A stretch of 64,000 nucleotides of DNA from Episyrphus balteatus (lineage: Eukaryota; Arthropoda; Insecta; Diptera; Syrphidae): positions 85,746,867 through 85,810,866 of the forward strand of contig NC_079136.1 of the NCBI RefSeq assembly GCF_945859705.1. The letters run 5' to 3'. This document shows, piece after piece, positions 11,447-22,600 of this stretch. Each line of letters starts with the position of its first letter. The stretch's first letter is position 1. Both the position numbers and the translations under genes were made by a program. Under the pieces are notes generated by a model. That model did no database searches. It was given only the letters and a program-made list of their open reading frames with translations, and was not told the DNA's origin.

Positions 11447-14351
11447 ATATTCGTCGAACAGTTAACTGTCCTTTTATTAGAAGATTGAAAAATTGGCTCT
11501 AAATCGTTTAAAATTTTGAGCAATTGGATTTTGATAGAATTAAAATTTTTTTTTTACTGTAACGAGATTCCAACTTTTGTAATATTAGCTAAAATTTTTA
11601 CTTTTATTTTTTTTTTGTGAAAAAAATTAGAAAAAAATGCTACGGGAACAAAGGTTAAAAATGTGATTTTTAGTTAAATTTTGAAAAGATTGTTCCACTT
11701 TTTTTTTTTTTTATAAAACTATGCATTCCTTTTGTCCTAGTTTTGTACTCTTTTTTGTGTCCTTATTTGTCCGGGAAAGTCCGGGATTTTACATCTCGAT
11801 TACTAGTTTCGTCAAAATATATCTGGCAACCCTACTTAAGAGTCATATGGCCATATTTAATTGAAACTTTTTTCCATAATATTCTTTTAACTACATAAGA
11901 TACAATTAAGCTACGGAGACAGCTTATTATTTTCAAAAATACTAGAGAAGTTCTAAATTTATTTAAAACTTAGACTGTGATGGACAGTTTAGGAATGTCC
12001 AGGTATGAAATCAATTCTTTTTATCAGAGCACTATTGTGGAAGAAACTTCGCATATACGATTTTTCTATCATAATGATAGAACTGAGCTCATTGTGAAAG
12101 AAGAAATGTTTTATTAGATGAAAATATAAGTACTGTCCGTTTCCAGCTACAATATATACAATGACAATCACGTAAGTAAAATTATAATATTTTGTGGGTG
12201 TAGTTTGCTTTTGAAATTTAATTTTATCGTTTAATATTTTGTTGCTATCAATCATCGCGTAAGCGTAGGGTGGATGAAGTGGTGGGAAAATTCTGCCATC
12301 TTTTGTGATCGAAAAATGCCCCCTAAGCTGAAAGGAAGACTCTACACCGCAGTTGTGCGTCCAGCATTCACATACGGTTCACAATGTTGGACAATGTACA
12401 AAAAGTATGAGAGTAAGTTAACGGCAGCTGAGATGAAGATGCTTCGTATGACAGCAGGAGTAACAAAGCTTGATAGAATTAGAAGTACGAAGATCCGAGG
12501 AAGCCTTCATGTTAAAAACACCATCTCCCAAAAAATTGAACACGACCGACTCAGTTGGTATTGCCATGTTCAAACGAGAGATCCTGAGAACCCCGTCAAA
12601 AAAGCAATATCATACAACGTTCCAACACGAAATAGAAAGAAAGGTAGGCCTAAAAACTCCTGGTACAAGCAAATGCAAAACCACCAGCATTCAGTTGGCC
12701 TTAGAAATGGAACAATACAAAACCGGGAGGCTTGCCGCCGATTTCTGAGGTCAACCCGGCGAACCCCACAGGCGGATCACTAGTGTGAAGCAGTTACGTG
12801 GGATAGTTATGATCCCCTCGACATCGAGATCATAACAGCGCCGAGAAAAAGGAAGAAGAAGAATATTTTGTTGCTGAAATTTAAGCTGAGTTTATCTATA
12901 GAAAAAGTTGTCATATTGCACGAATAGATTCTCGTTTACTTACTATAAGATAAAAAATTTAAACTAAAAAATAAAATCGCCATTCGCTCAAAGCGTAGCG
13001 AGCGGAAAAAATGTTTGCCCAAAAGAGAATCGATTTATACTTTATACCTATTAGAAAATAAATAAAAATCTATTCTTGCAAATTGATAATGTTGTCAAGA
13101 GGATCATATTAAATCATTAGACTTTGTTATGTCCCTGAATGTAACTTTTTATTTATTATTTTCTAGCACCTAAAAAAACATTTGAGGAAAATATTTGAAA
13201 AATTGAATAATCTTTGAAGAAGCTTCACGAAAAAATTAATGCTATTAATGGAAAAATGACAATTTTTAAAACAACTTTCATATTGAAGAAACAAGTTGAT
13301 TGAATCAATCTTCAGAAATAGATAGTGAAAACGAAAATGCTGATTATTTTCATGCAGGCACTTTAGATGCTGTTGCCACACCTGTTATATGGGTCATCTG
13401 TTGTGGAAGTTCTCGTACCATTCTCCTACAGAAACATTCTAGGTACTTTTGGCAGATATAACAAAATAATTTGAAAGTGTTATATGACCATAATGGGCAA
13501 ATGGCATTGTAGAGAAGCGACAAATTGTCATATGCTCGAATATGCGCATATGACACTTTCACAATGAGTCATTTGGCTATATTTCGAAATATGGCCATAT
13601 GAAAGGCACCTTCATGAACCGACAAATTATAGCTAAAGCGAACATTTGAGCATGAAATTTGTATCATAAAACAAAGTTGATTTTTTAAGAAATTCCTTCC
13701 TCAAAATTTCCCACCTACATGATTTTGACCCTTAAACAAAAAAAGAATATGAACTACAAACCTTTGAATTGGTTGAAAGTTATACCATTCATTCAATGGA
13801 TATGCTTCAATAGCTCCATCGGGAGCATGCGTAAACACATAGAATGCTGCATTCTCACTTACACCACCCTCACGAATGCCTTTAAACTTTTTGCCACTCT
13901 TGCCGCCAACTTTCAAAATCCATGGCTGAGCATCGGGCCGATATTTCTTCGCAATGATGCCAAACTTTTTGCGACGCACTTCCTCACGCAAATCACGATT
14001 GTATTCAGAACCGGCGCCGAATTTAGGCATGTCCTCGTCGAATCCTTTGAATTCTTTCATATTGTTTTCCCGCTCAAGTTTGACCATTCGCCATTGGGCA
14101 AAGTCAACGTTCAATGTGGCATTGAATCGCATAACGTGGTGTTTTTTTCGCAGATTTTTCGGTACACGTATATTGAATTCCTGGACATTGGATGGTTGTG
14201 CGGCGGCGGCGGCTGCGGTGGTGGCAGCCGATGAGGAGGCACTTGTGCTACTACCCGAAGGTTGCTAAAATGTTTGGTTTTATTTTATGAAATTTACTGA
14301 GAGTGGAAAAAGAAAAGTTTAACTTACTGCTGTCTTTGACATGGAAGACAT
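5459..14351 (-). CDS. TfIIFalpha: TFIIF alpha subunit (RAP74), six exons
   Basis: General transcription factor TFIIF large subunit, a nuclear protein that binds RNA polymerase II with the beta subunit. Exons in transcript order are 14351-14328, 14264-13762, 6760-6353, 6290-6076, 6013-5728 and 5666-5459. Together they give 547 residues with all phases closing. An Ala/Ser-rich start is followed by the conserved N-terminal dimerisation region (about 35-200, with KFGAGSEYNRDLREE and PWILKVGGKSGKKFKG). A very acidic and Lys-rich middle (about 205-385, with DMDEWIDSEDESDSEE) and a Ser-rich linker come next. The C-terminal winged helix (about 480-547, DYGITEDAVRRYL) closes the protein. The AATAAA hexamer at 5463-5458 overlaps the stop codon. 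Exon 1 codes for only eight residues. Intron 2 is 7 kb, swollen by the nested transposons at 7.9-13.6 kb. Length is slightly below the Drosophila protein (about 577). Confidence 0.95.
6761..7880. other. AT-rich part of RAP74 intron 2
   Basis: Nothing here can be supported as a gene. Open frames are short and A/T biased. The string TCCGGGAACGCTT occurs twice, about 155 bases apart (near 7227 and 7377), possibly a remnant repeat. Confidence 0.5.
7889..8776 (+). mobile_element. Internally deleted hAT transposon
   Basis: The element starts CAGGGAACGGATTTTT and ends AAAAATCCTTTCCCTG, an imperfect inverted repeat. It is flanked by the perfect 8-bp duplication ATAATGAT (7881-7888 and 8777-8784). 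The 8-bp duplication and CAGGG ends fit the hAT superfamily. Near 8570-8685 a frame reads SAQVERSLRSFTTLLKDNHR, which resembles the hAT C-terminal dimerisation domain. The rest of the transposase is gone and the interior is rich in TGCCTTTTTT runs. It cannot move on its own. Confidence 0.8.
9499..11499. mobile_element. PIF/Harbinger-like non-autonomous element
   Basis: It begins GGGCCAATTTTTCAAT and ends ATTGAAAAATTGGCTC, 15 of 16 bases matching when inverted, with TAA on both sides (9496-9498 and 11500-11502). GGGCC/GAGCC ends and a TWA duplication are typical of PIF/Harbinger. Both arms also carry CAGTTAA words further in. The interior left of the LINE has no recognisable protein. The LINE at 10210-11450 is inserted into it. 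Confidence 0.75.
10210..11450 (+). mobile_element. 5'-truncated LINE (jockey/I group) with open reverse transcriptase frame
   Basis: An uninterrupted frame to 11380 encodes the second half of a reverse transcriptase. FQTDVIYLDFSKAFDRVNH is the palm block, followed by SGVPQGSHIGPPLFVLFIND and LMFADDTKLF (the FADD catalytic pair). The tail ends with a WCPRYTSNINRIESIQKKF block. The upstream part of the frame, before about residue 15, does not look like LINE, so the insertion is truncated near 10210. It ends in an AAATAAAT tail at about 11418-11450. No clear target duplication is visible. It resembles the broken LINE at 43110-44693. Confidence 0.85.
12247..12861 (+). mobile_element. 5'-truncated RTE-type LINE with perfect target duplication
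   Basis: An open frame at 12274-12783 encodes the C-terminal end of an RTE-clade polyprotein: RLYTAVVRPAFTYGSQCW, then EMKMLRMTAGVTKLDRIR, DRLSWYCHVQTRDPE and RKKGRPKNSWYKQM. The 3' end runs CGCCGAGAAAAAGGAAGAAG. The insert is flanked by the 14-base direct repeat AATATTTTGTTGCT (12233-12246 and 12862-12875), exact on both sides. The intact frame and exact duplication suggest a fairly recent insertion. From 12876 to 13470 nothing more is recognisable. Confidence 0.88.
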
Positions 14352-14744
14352 TATTCTTCCTTTTATTCAATTTTAGAACTTAAATTATTTAATTAAATAT
14401 ATTTTTTTTCAGGAGAATTAAATTTTAATAGTTTGCACTTGCACTTTCTAAAATGTTGCTGGTTTTTGCTTGACGTTTAATGTTTTGTCAACGTATGTGC
14501 TGTCAAGAACGTAAGTAAATGTAATAACGTAATGATGCAGGATTGCCGCATTTACTGAATTAGTCGAATGAGGTATATTCTGTAAAACTCTACATAAACA
14601 TTTTTCTGTTAAGCTTTGGAGAGATTTCATTTGTGTCGTCTATCGTCTTCCATCAAAATCGGAGTCGGTTCTAGGTTTTGCAAGTTTCACGTCACATCGA
14701 TGAGAGTGGGAGAGAAACATTGTGGAATGGATTTACAAATACAA

Positions 14745-15470
14745 ATTTATTTTTTATCGGATTTTCGAGAAAAAATCAAGGTTAACCCCTTGTCTGGAAA
14801 AAATTACATTTTCAAAAATTTCCTCCAAATCGATCAAGTGAGACATCAAAAGAAAGGTCTTTTTGAACTCTATTCATAACTGCAAACCAAAAGTTTCTTC
14901 GAGGTCTGGTTGCTGAATTATTTTGAAATAAAAAATTAAAAAAATATGGTTATTTTTTTCTGAAGCGGATATTTTCGGATCAAAGTCTCGAAACAAGCTT
15001 TGGTTTACAGACACGAGTTCACAATGAATAGGCCTATCTATTTATGTAAAAAACTTACAAATTAATTTTTTTCGGTTTTTTTGAGAAAAATCAAGGTTAA
15101 CCCCTTGCCTGGAAAAAATACATTTTCAAAAATTTCCTCCAAATCGATCAAGTGAGACATCAAAAGAAAGGTCTTTTTGAACTCTATTCATAACTGCAAA
15201 CCAAAAGTTTTTTCGAGGTCTGGTTGCTGAATTATTTTTAAATTAAAAAAAAATAATTTTTATTTTTTCTGAATCGGATATTTTCGGATCAAAGTCTCGA
15301 AACAAGCTTTGGTTTGCAGACACACGAGTTCACAATGAGTAGGCCTATCCATTTATGTAAAAAAGTTACAAATTTATTTTTTTTTTTCGGATTTTCTAGT
15401 GAGACATCAAAAGAAAAGCCTTTTTATTAATATAGGGTTGCCTTGAAAAAATTTAACTCTTCAAAGGTTT
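14745..15470. repeat. Tandem repeat, 315-bp unit, two full copies and one partial
   Basis: The words CAAGGTTAACCCCTT (14777, 15092) and AGTGAGACATCAAAAGAAA (14837, 15151, 15398) recur with a period of about 315 bases. The third unit lacks about 67 bases. Copies 1 and 2 are nearly identical across the whole unit. No coding potential. It lies just upstream of RAP74, whose start is at 14351. Confidence 0.85.
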
Positions 15471-16582
15471 TCCATTATTTTTAATAATTTTTCTTTTGCA
15501 TACAGCCATTGAATAATTATATATAGAAGTGACACCGGAAAAAACGTCCGCTATGTTTGAGGGGTGGAGCCACAATCGTTTGAGGGGTGGGCCACAGTCG
15601 TTTTAGGATTGTGTATTCGATGGCCGAAAAATCCCTGAAAAGGACTTTTGGTTACTAAGTAACCACATGTACAATATTATTTTTATTTGGTGTATTTGTA
15701 TTAGTTTTGTTTTGTGCTAGTAGTGTGTTTGTTTATTTTTGTTTCTGTAATATTGAAATTGAATTTATTTTAAATTTTTGTAATATTTTGAATTGAATAT
15801 TTATTTTTGAATGTTTGATTCTTATGTATATTTTAAAGGATTTTGTTTTTTGTTATTATTAACGACAAGAAGATTTTCTTCAGTTATAGAAGTGTTTATT
15901 TAATTTTTATTAGGGTGCTTTTTGTAATAACATCTAGGCCAAAGTTGTAGTTCACATTATTTGAATGTTTTGCACATGCACTGTGGCATATATTTACTAT
16001 TTTCTTGAACCGCATAATGCAAGAGTAGGTCAGGATCAAGTTCATACAATATGGCCATATTTCACATTATTTTAAAGTATTTTAATACATATTTCAAAGT
16101 ATTTTAATACAATACGAAACAACCTCGTTTATTTGCTTAAACTGATTTATGCTTGCGAAGAAGAACTTTTGATATACGGCTTTGTTCAAATTTGCAACTT
16201 TAAACGAAAATTTAAAGTTTTTATGAAATGTTAAATTTTGAAAGAAAAAAAAAAAATCTTTTCGTAACATTTTTGGATACTTTTCTTTATTTTTAATTAA
16301 AACATTTTTTTTATCTAAAATTTAAACGATATTTATTAATAAAATGTTCAAATAAACTCAGAAGGTAAAAAGGCCCATTTTGATCGCAAATGAAAGAAAA
16401 TGTGGATTTTGGATAGTTCCAATGATTTTTCTATTTCACCATTTGAAATAAAATATTTGGGTCTAAAACTAGAACAATGTAGTTTTTACATGATTTTATT
16501 TTGTCATGATACTATATTGTCAAGCTATGCATTCGTACAAAAAAAAAGTTGAAATAATAATCAGACATGGGATTCCTATAAT

Positions 16583-16771
16583 AGCCCTGTTCCACTGTAG
16601 GTGGTAGTCTGCTAGTAGTAGATTTTTTGTTTAATCTAGTTCTATCATCTACCTACTCATGCTCTTCTTCCCGAGTGGATACGATGTATTGAATTCGTTG
16701 AAAGTGCGTTCCATTGAAAATCGCTAGTAAACTACTAGTAGTACTTTGCCACCTCCCAAAGGAACAGGGCT
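16583..16771. repeat. MITE family 1, copy 2
   Basis: 189-bp copy of the family seen at 304-417, with ends AGCCCTGTTCCACTGTAGGT and (inverted) AGCCCTGTTCCTTTGGGAGG. TATAATAG occurs directly at both borders (16577-16584 and 16772-16779), a probable 8-bp target duplication. No coding content. Confidence 0.75.
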
Positions 16772-16789
16772 TATAATAGAGAACGCAAA

Positions 16790-18100
16790 AAAGTGGGTCA
16801 CGGAATTTCCGTTTGTCTGTCTGTCTACAGCTAAACGGATCTACCGATTAACATCAAACTTGGTATGAAGCATTTTTTGGAGAACTTCCAGATAGGCTTG
16901 TGTAGTTCGCGAACGAACTAGTTCAATGAACTAGTTCATCTTGGTGAACTAGTGAACTTAGTTCACTTACTTAGTTCAATTTAGTTCGCGAATAGCGAAA
17001 AAGATTTGTTTCAACAAACTAAACAGCAACCTAAAGCAGTCGTAATATGACATAACAAACAGCTTGCGCTCATCTTACATTAACCTTTTTTTTTATATAT
17101 TTTTTGGGTGAAAGGAAGTCGCATCTGTAAAGGGAATTTTCAAATTTGGTCCTTGTCTCCTTCTCTTATACGACGACAGCCCCTTTTAACCCGACAGACG
17201 TTTAAAGAAGGGGTGCAGAAACCAAAAGGCATATTAAATTGCATCCAATTCTTTGTTGAGCGAAATCAGTTCTTCTGCTCTTCCTCAAAATTTAGATGTC
17301 GGTAAAACAAAAGGTCGCTTGCGCCAGTATCTATCAGCGTTTCTTCTTCAAGCACCACTTACTCTTATTTCTGAGCAAGAACAAAAAACAAGTAGCATCT
17401 TGGTCCTTGCATTAATATGATTTCGATTTAATGAAAGCAAAACGTACTTCTTCTAGACTTTCGTCAGGAACCAGAAAGCTCGACAAGTATATGAACGAAA
17501 TTAAGAATATTTTTAGGTTGTATTTGTTTTATTATGTAGAATGCGTCAATTTTACATAAATTTGGATACAGTTTGTACAAACTAATTTTGGTTTTTAATT
17601 CTAACAAAACCAGAGTGATTAAAATAAATTGAACTAAAATGAACTAGTTCAGAACTAGTTCAGTAGCGTGATTTGAACTAAAGTGATCGATCACTCAAAT
17701 GAACTAAAGTGCCCAACTCTACTTCCAGAGGGGTTTTTAGAACTAATTTGTTTTACCAAAAATAACGATATCTGTCATAAACCAATTTCGGAAATGTTTA
17801 ATTTTCTCGAAAACGGTACCAGTGATTTTGTATAAAAAAATTATATAATAGTTTTTGGGCAATCATTGAAATTTTTCAAAATTATTATTAACCTACCGTA
17901 GAACCGTGCCAAACTACCAATTCAATTTCAACGAATTTTTTATACAAAAGCATATAGTTTATATATAAAACAGAAAGAAAATTTGGGAAAATAATAGTTT
18001 TTGGATTAAAACAAAATTGAACACTTTTTTCAAATTTTCGAAAACGGGACATTAAATTTTGTTGACATTTTAGTTTTGAATGTTGATTAGTAATTTCTAC
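16790..18100 (+). repeat. Dispersed repeat R, copy 1 (interrupted)
   Basis: A stretch carrying TTTGTCTGTCTGTCTACAGC, CTAAACGGATC and CAAACTTGGTATG, continuing after the hAT insertion with CCAAAAATAACGATATCTGT and TTTTCTCGAAAACGGTACC. Related sequence occurs at 20440-21760, 21780-22400, 24880-25210 (inverted) and 58490-58720. It is non-coding and I cannot classify it. Confidence 0.6.
16893..17721. mobile_element. Short hAT derivative inside repeat R
   Basis: It starts TAGGCTTGTGTAGTTCGCGA and ends GTGCCCAACTCTA, an imperfect inverted repeat. The exact 8-bp duplication CTTCCAGA flanks it (16885-16892 and 17722-17729). Subterminal GAACTAGTTCA words fill both ends. Removing it rejoins repeat R. 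A short frame at 17108-17305 may be decayed transposase, but I cannot show it. Confidence 0.82.
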
Positions 18101-18827
18101 GAAATTGCATACCTACCAATTTTATTTTTGAATTTTTTTTTTAATTTATTTATAAGGTTCCAACGATTTTGAAATTTTTTTTTTCTAAAAATCTATCTTA
18201 GTAGAAGAAATCAAATTGTTCCTTTAACTTTTTGGGCTAGTATATAAAAACAACTCAGGTTAACCCTTTCCAACCCAAGCTATGAAAATCTTCAAGAGAA
18301 AAAAAAATTAATAGTAAGATATTTGACCAACTTTTTGTAATTATCCAGTAACTAGGCATTACTATCTTTCAATTAAGCCATCGAAACCTAAAAAAATATT
18401 TAACGAAATATTTTTTACGAATTTCTAAAGATATGTTACATGAGAGTAACGCTGGTACCGAAAGGGTTAAAAACTAACGCACGGTTAAATTTTATGGTTA
18501 TGAAACTCAACTATTAAAATTAGCCAAAAATAAACAAAAAGTTTGAGCCAAAACGGCTTATTGGTTTGAGCTCTTACCTGATTTACAATATTACGTTGAG
18601 TTTTTTTTAACGCTTTTCTTTTTTTCTTTAAGGGCCATTAGCTGAAACGAACCTTAAATAATTTATGTTGAACATAAACGTTTAGGCTCTACTTTTACTT
18701 CAGCGTAAACTGACACATAAGGCTTTGTTGTAATTAAATGCTTAAGTTTCGATTCAGCAAAAATAGGCTCTAATTGTTACGCATTTCATAATATTGCAAA
18801 ACAAAATATAATATAAAAAAATAGCAA

Positions 18828-18902
18828 TCTCTGTGGGGATACGAACTCAGAAATCAAAATTAAAGAGCAATCACCTTGTCACCTACGCTAATAGGACTAT
18901 TG
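18828..18902 (-). other. Possible tRNA-derived (SINE-like) promoter remnant
   Basis: Read on the minus strand, TAGCGTAGGTGACAAGGTG resembles a tRNA A box. About 30 bases later GAGTTCGTATCC resembles a B box. The acceptor stem does not pair well, so it is not a functional tRNA. A tRNA-derived SINE head is the likeliest reading, but the support is weak. Confidence 0.3.
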
Positions 18903-19606
18903 AAATAAGGGTAACTTTCATGCCCTATAAGCTATAACTTGCCTAGGATATACAACAATAATATTTAATTTTGTTCAAATTCTCGTCGTTAATAAAAAAT
19001 TTCTTGTTTTTAGCTTCGAGTTACTATGGATACATTTATAATGTCAACTAACTTTTCTATATTTTTGTTTGATATTTGTGTAATTTTGAATGTATGAGTA
19101 AAATTTCCTTATTTTCTTTTTTCATTTATAGGATGTCGATGTTTCGATACGATTTATTTTTGTTTGATATTTGTTTTATGTTTTATGTGTGAGTAAAATT
19201 TCCTTATTTTTTTTTTCTATTATAGGATGTCGACGTGTCGATACGATTTATTTTTATTTGATATTTGTTTCCTTATGTTTGTGTTAGAGAAATTTCCTTT
19301 TTTAAAAACAAATTTTTGGAAACATAATTTTCTAGGACAAGCTCCATTCTCTCTGGGGATTTTTTAGTACATCCGATTGCCGAAAAAAATAAAATTCTGT
19401 GGCGCTAGAAACTATCAGTGTCACTTCTATATATAATTATTCAATGATACAGCTTAAAATTAAATTTGATAAAAGGCTAAAGTTGTACGGGTGTGTTTGT
19501 GTAAGTATCGGAATAAGTAGAGGTGAAAAACTAAAAAAAAAACTAAATAGTTTTATTTGTTTGCATTAATGTGTTTTTATTTTTCAAGTTGAGCAGAAAT
19601 TTAATA

Positions 19607-19612
19607 TTTATT
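19607..19612 (-). terminator. Polyadenylation signal of Obp84a
   Basis: AATAAA on the minus strand, 12 bases after the TAG stop of the odorant-binding protein gene. Confidence 0.6.
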
Positions 19613-19623
19613 TAATCCAAGCT

Positions 19624-22600
19624 CTAAATGACTTGTTTGTCTCTAGCATCGACAATTGCTCGGATCATGAGACATTTTGCAATTGCATAAGTTCTCACAC
19701 ATGCATTTGACTCACTTTCTGTAACGATAAGAAATCGAATTTTTTTTAATACAGATGTCCTTAAATTAATAAAAATATGTAATTACTTCCTTCCTGTTCA
19801 CAAACTTCCACAGAATCTCCAGTAGCTGGCCACATTGTATTTTGCAAAAGTGGCTTATCTAGTTTCCAATCTTTAATGAGACCTAATTTTTCAAAGGCAC
19901 ATCGAATATAACACTGCAGAAAAATTTATAGTTTTAAGATTTAAATATTATTTCAATATAAAATAAATAGATACCATTCCAGTTTTATCAGTTTCATCGG
20001 GAAGTATTCCAGTTGTATTGAACTCGATAATATAATCTAAATGTCAAATTATCAATTTAAATCAAAGAGTATTAAAGAAAGGGAAGATGAATTTTTAATT
20101 TTATGGACAGTGACAAATGACTTTAAATTGAAAAATGGAAACAAAAAACAACAACTAAACATTAATTATTGTTAAAATGGCTCAATATTCACGTGTTTTT
20201 CTTAATCTCAGCATTATAATGTTTCTTAAAGAAGGAAAAAATCATTTGTGCATGAGTTGTGTCATTTGATAAAAATATTACGCATACGCCACAGTGATCT
20301 TCCTTTACATAAATCAATTTTTACTTGCGATTATGTAGGTACTATACATTTTATTATCATGTTATGAATACGTACAAAAAAAAAGTTGAGATAACAATCA
20401 GACATGGCATTACCATGATAAAGAATTCAGTCCGTCTGTCAGAGGAGTTTTTGGAATGAGTTTTTTTTTACCAAAAATAACGGTACCTGTCATATACTTA
20501 TTTCGGAAAAGTTAAAGGAGAATGGGCAATTTTGTATGGAACTTGGACGTTCTGCGGCCAAGAACGATTTTGTTATTTTTTGATGTAGTTAAGTCTTACA
20601 TACATTGTGCAGAAGTTTTATCCTTCTAACGTTCTTCACAAACGGATAAAATGCATTTTTGCATTTAAAAGTTAATGCAAATTGTTTTAATGTTTAAAAT
20701 TGAACGTGTATTTTAAGTGCAAGATATGATAATCTGTCATTTTGTCATTTTCCCTGAGCCTGAAGACCTTTATCTTGGATATCCAACCAATAGAACACAA
20801 AATATTGGCTTTTTAAAACATCATTTTCGAGTCTATTTTAAGACTTTTTTTTTCAATTTTTTGTTTGTTTTTTCCTTTTGAAAACTCAAAAACAAAATCT
20901 TGAAGTGGTTGGCTTAAAAAGCTTATATTTTGAGTTCCATTGGTCGGATTATATTCAAGATTGAGTTTTTAAATCATAGAAAAAATGACATAAAATCATA
21001 TTTCATAATTTAATTATTAAAATAGTAATTCAATTTTCCCTTCGCATATTGCTCGATGCATTAACAACACTAATATTGCCATATCTTCCATTCCAAATGC
21101 AATACAACGAAACGGCCAAGGTAAACATTTTTCCTACGTTTTAGTTCTTTCATTTGATACCAATTTCATTACTGGCCGCCAAACGTTCAATATGCCCATT
21201 CTCCATTTCTCGAAAACGGCTCCCACGATTTTGTTTAAAAAATTCAAATAACCGTTTTTTGGTAAGGTCTATTTTTTCATGGAAAACTTTTTTTTTGAAA
21301 ATTTATTAACGATACCAGCCATAGAATCGTTTTTTACTTGCTCAATAGGGCAAGTATTGGTTTCGTGTAAAAAAAAAAATTCGAGGTTTTAATCAAAACT
21401 AACATTACGATGATGGAGAAGCCCAAAAAAGTGGGTTTCGTCATGACGTCCGTCGGTCTGTGCGTCGGTGCGTCGGTGCGTCCGTGCGTCCATCTGTACA
21501 AGTAGCTACAGCCTAAACGAGTGGACGGATTTTCTTTAAATTTGGTATGGATGTTTTTTTCGTAATTTCCAAGGTTGGTTTTTTTTTGTTTTTTAATATC
21601 TCGCTTAGAACGTATACCTCCCATACAAAATTTTCGAGTTATTGCAATTTTCTCGAAAACGGCTCTAACGATTTCGATTAAATTTAGCACACGTAATGCT
21701 GTATATAGTTTTAACATAACTGCGTTTTTAGTTTTTCTCAAAAAATACGGATAGTGGAAATATGGTCTTTATATTTTTTTAAATCGCGGATGTCGGCTCT
21801 TCCCGTACATCATTATGGAGTTATTGCAATTTTCTCAAAAATGGCTCTAAGGATTTTGATAAAATTTTGCATACGTAATATTTAAAGTAATTGCTGTAAA
21901 ACTGCGTTTTTAGTTATTCTCAAAAAAGTCAAGTCAAATAAAAAAAAATTTTATTTACCTAACGTTTGGCCTCCATGCCGGCTCTTCCCCTACATCAACC
22001 AAATTTCTTAAAAATGTATATAGAGGCAGCTCTAATAACCTACAAGTAAGCTAACATAAAAGTGCTTTGAACTGCGAGAGCAAGTACGTGCGGCCCCAGT
22101 CGTGCATTTTATTTTTTTTTTTTTCAAATCTGGGGTCGAATTACGGCACACGATTACGATCATAAGTTAACGTTTTGTCTATTTCTGTCTCTATTTAATT
22201 ATTAGAAAACGATAGGGACACATAGCAACCATTCGTTAACGAACGTATGCCGTAATTCGACCCCTGATTTTCTGCCAAACTACTTATTTTATTCCAACTA
22301 ATTTTTTTTATACAAAAGCAATAATTTAATTTAAATACAAACAGATAAAATCTTGAAAAAATTAATTTTTGGATTAAACAAAAAAAAAAATTTAATAAAA
22401 TTGTGTTTTTATGAATCTTAATATTTTGCTTTTATGTTCTAAGTAACCTTTTTAATAACAGCATTTACGAGTGAATTCGCGACTAGAATTTTATTTTATG
22501 AAATTTCCTCTTACCTTTGCCTTAAACGGTGGGAAAAAGATTCACCTACTCAGGTTGTCTTTCTTGTTTTGGCCCAAACTATGCAAATCACCCTGTATGT

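Larger units (their letters stand above)
9021..11834. mobile_element. hAT-type element split by further insertions
   Basis: Terminal inverted repeats TAGGGTTGCCA / TGGCAACCCTA are flanked by a perfect 8-bp duplication CTTAAGAG (9013-9020 and 11835-11842). Both ends carry subterminal GTCCGGG words and TGTACTCTTTTTTG. Removing the element restores a continuous CATATGGCCATAT region of the outer transposon. No transposase is seen. A Harbinger-like element (9499-11499) interrupts it. Confidence 0.85.
8901..13610. mobile_element. Outer inverted-repeat transposon of a nested stack
   Basis: The two ends are about 110-bp imperfect inverted repeats. The left end reads GGTGCGTGTCATGTGGCCAT and the right end, inverted, reads GGTGCCTTTCATATGGCCAT. 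Both continue into blocks rich in CATATGGCCATAT and GAAAGTGTCATATG. The palindrome TTCATGAA lies immediately outside each end (8893-8900, 13611-13618). It is either an 8-bp target duplication or the outermost part of the repeat. I recognise no transposase. Inside it sit a hAT element (9021-11834) and an RTE fragment (12247-12861). Confidence 0.7.
15507..19446. mobile_element. 3.9-kb element with 29-bp terminal inverted repeats
   Basis: The left end CATTGAATAATTATATATAG(AAGTGACAC) is repeated perfectly inverted at the right end, 29 bases in all. It is flanked by ATACAGC on both sides (15500-15506 and 19447-19453), a likely 7-bp target duplication. I recognise no transposase. The superfamily is open: end length and duplication size are near those of P-like elements, but this is only a guess. 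The interior holds a MITE, a hAT derivative, dispersed repeat R and a tRNA-like stretch, which are listed separately. Confidence 0.7.

Noticed and set aside
13719..14268. Plus-strand frames of 171 and 104 residues
   Set aside because: Antisense of RAP74 exon 2; no protein similarity, and the minus strand is clearly coding.
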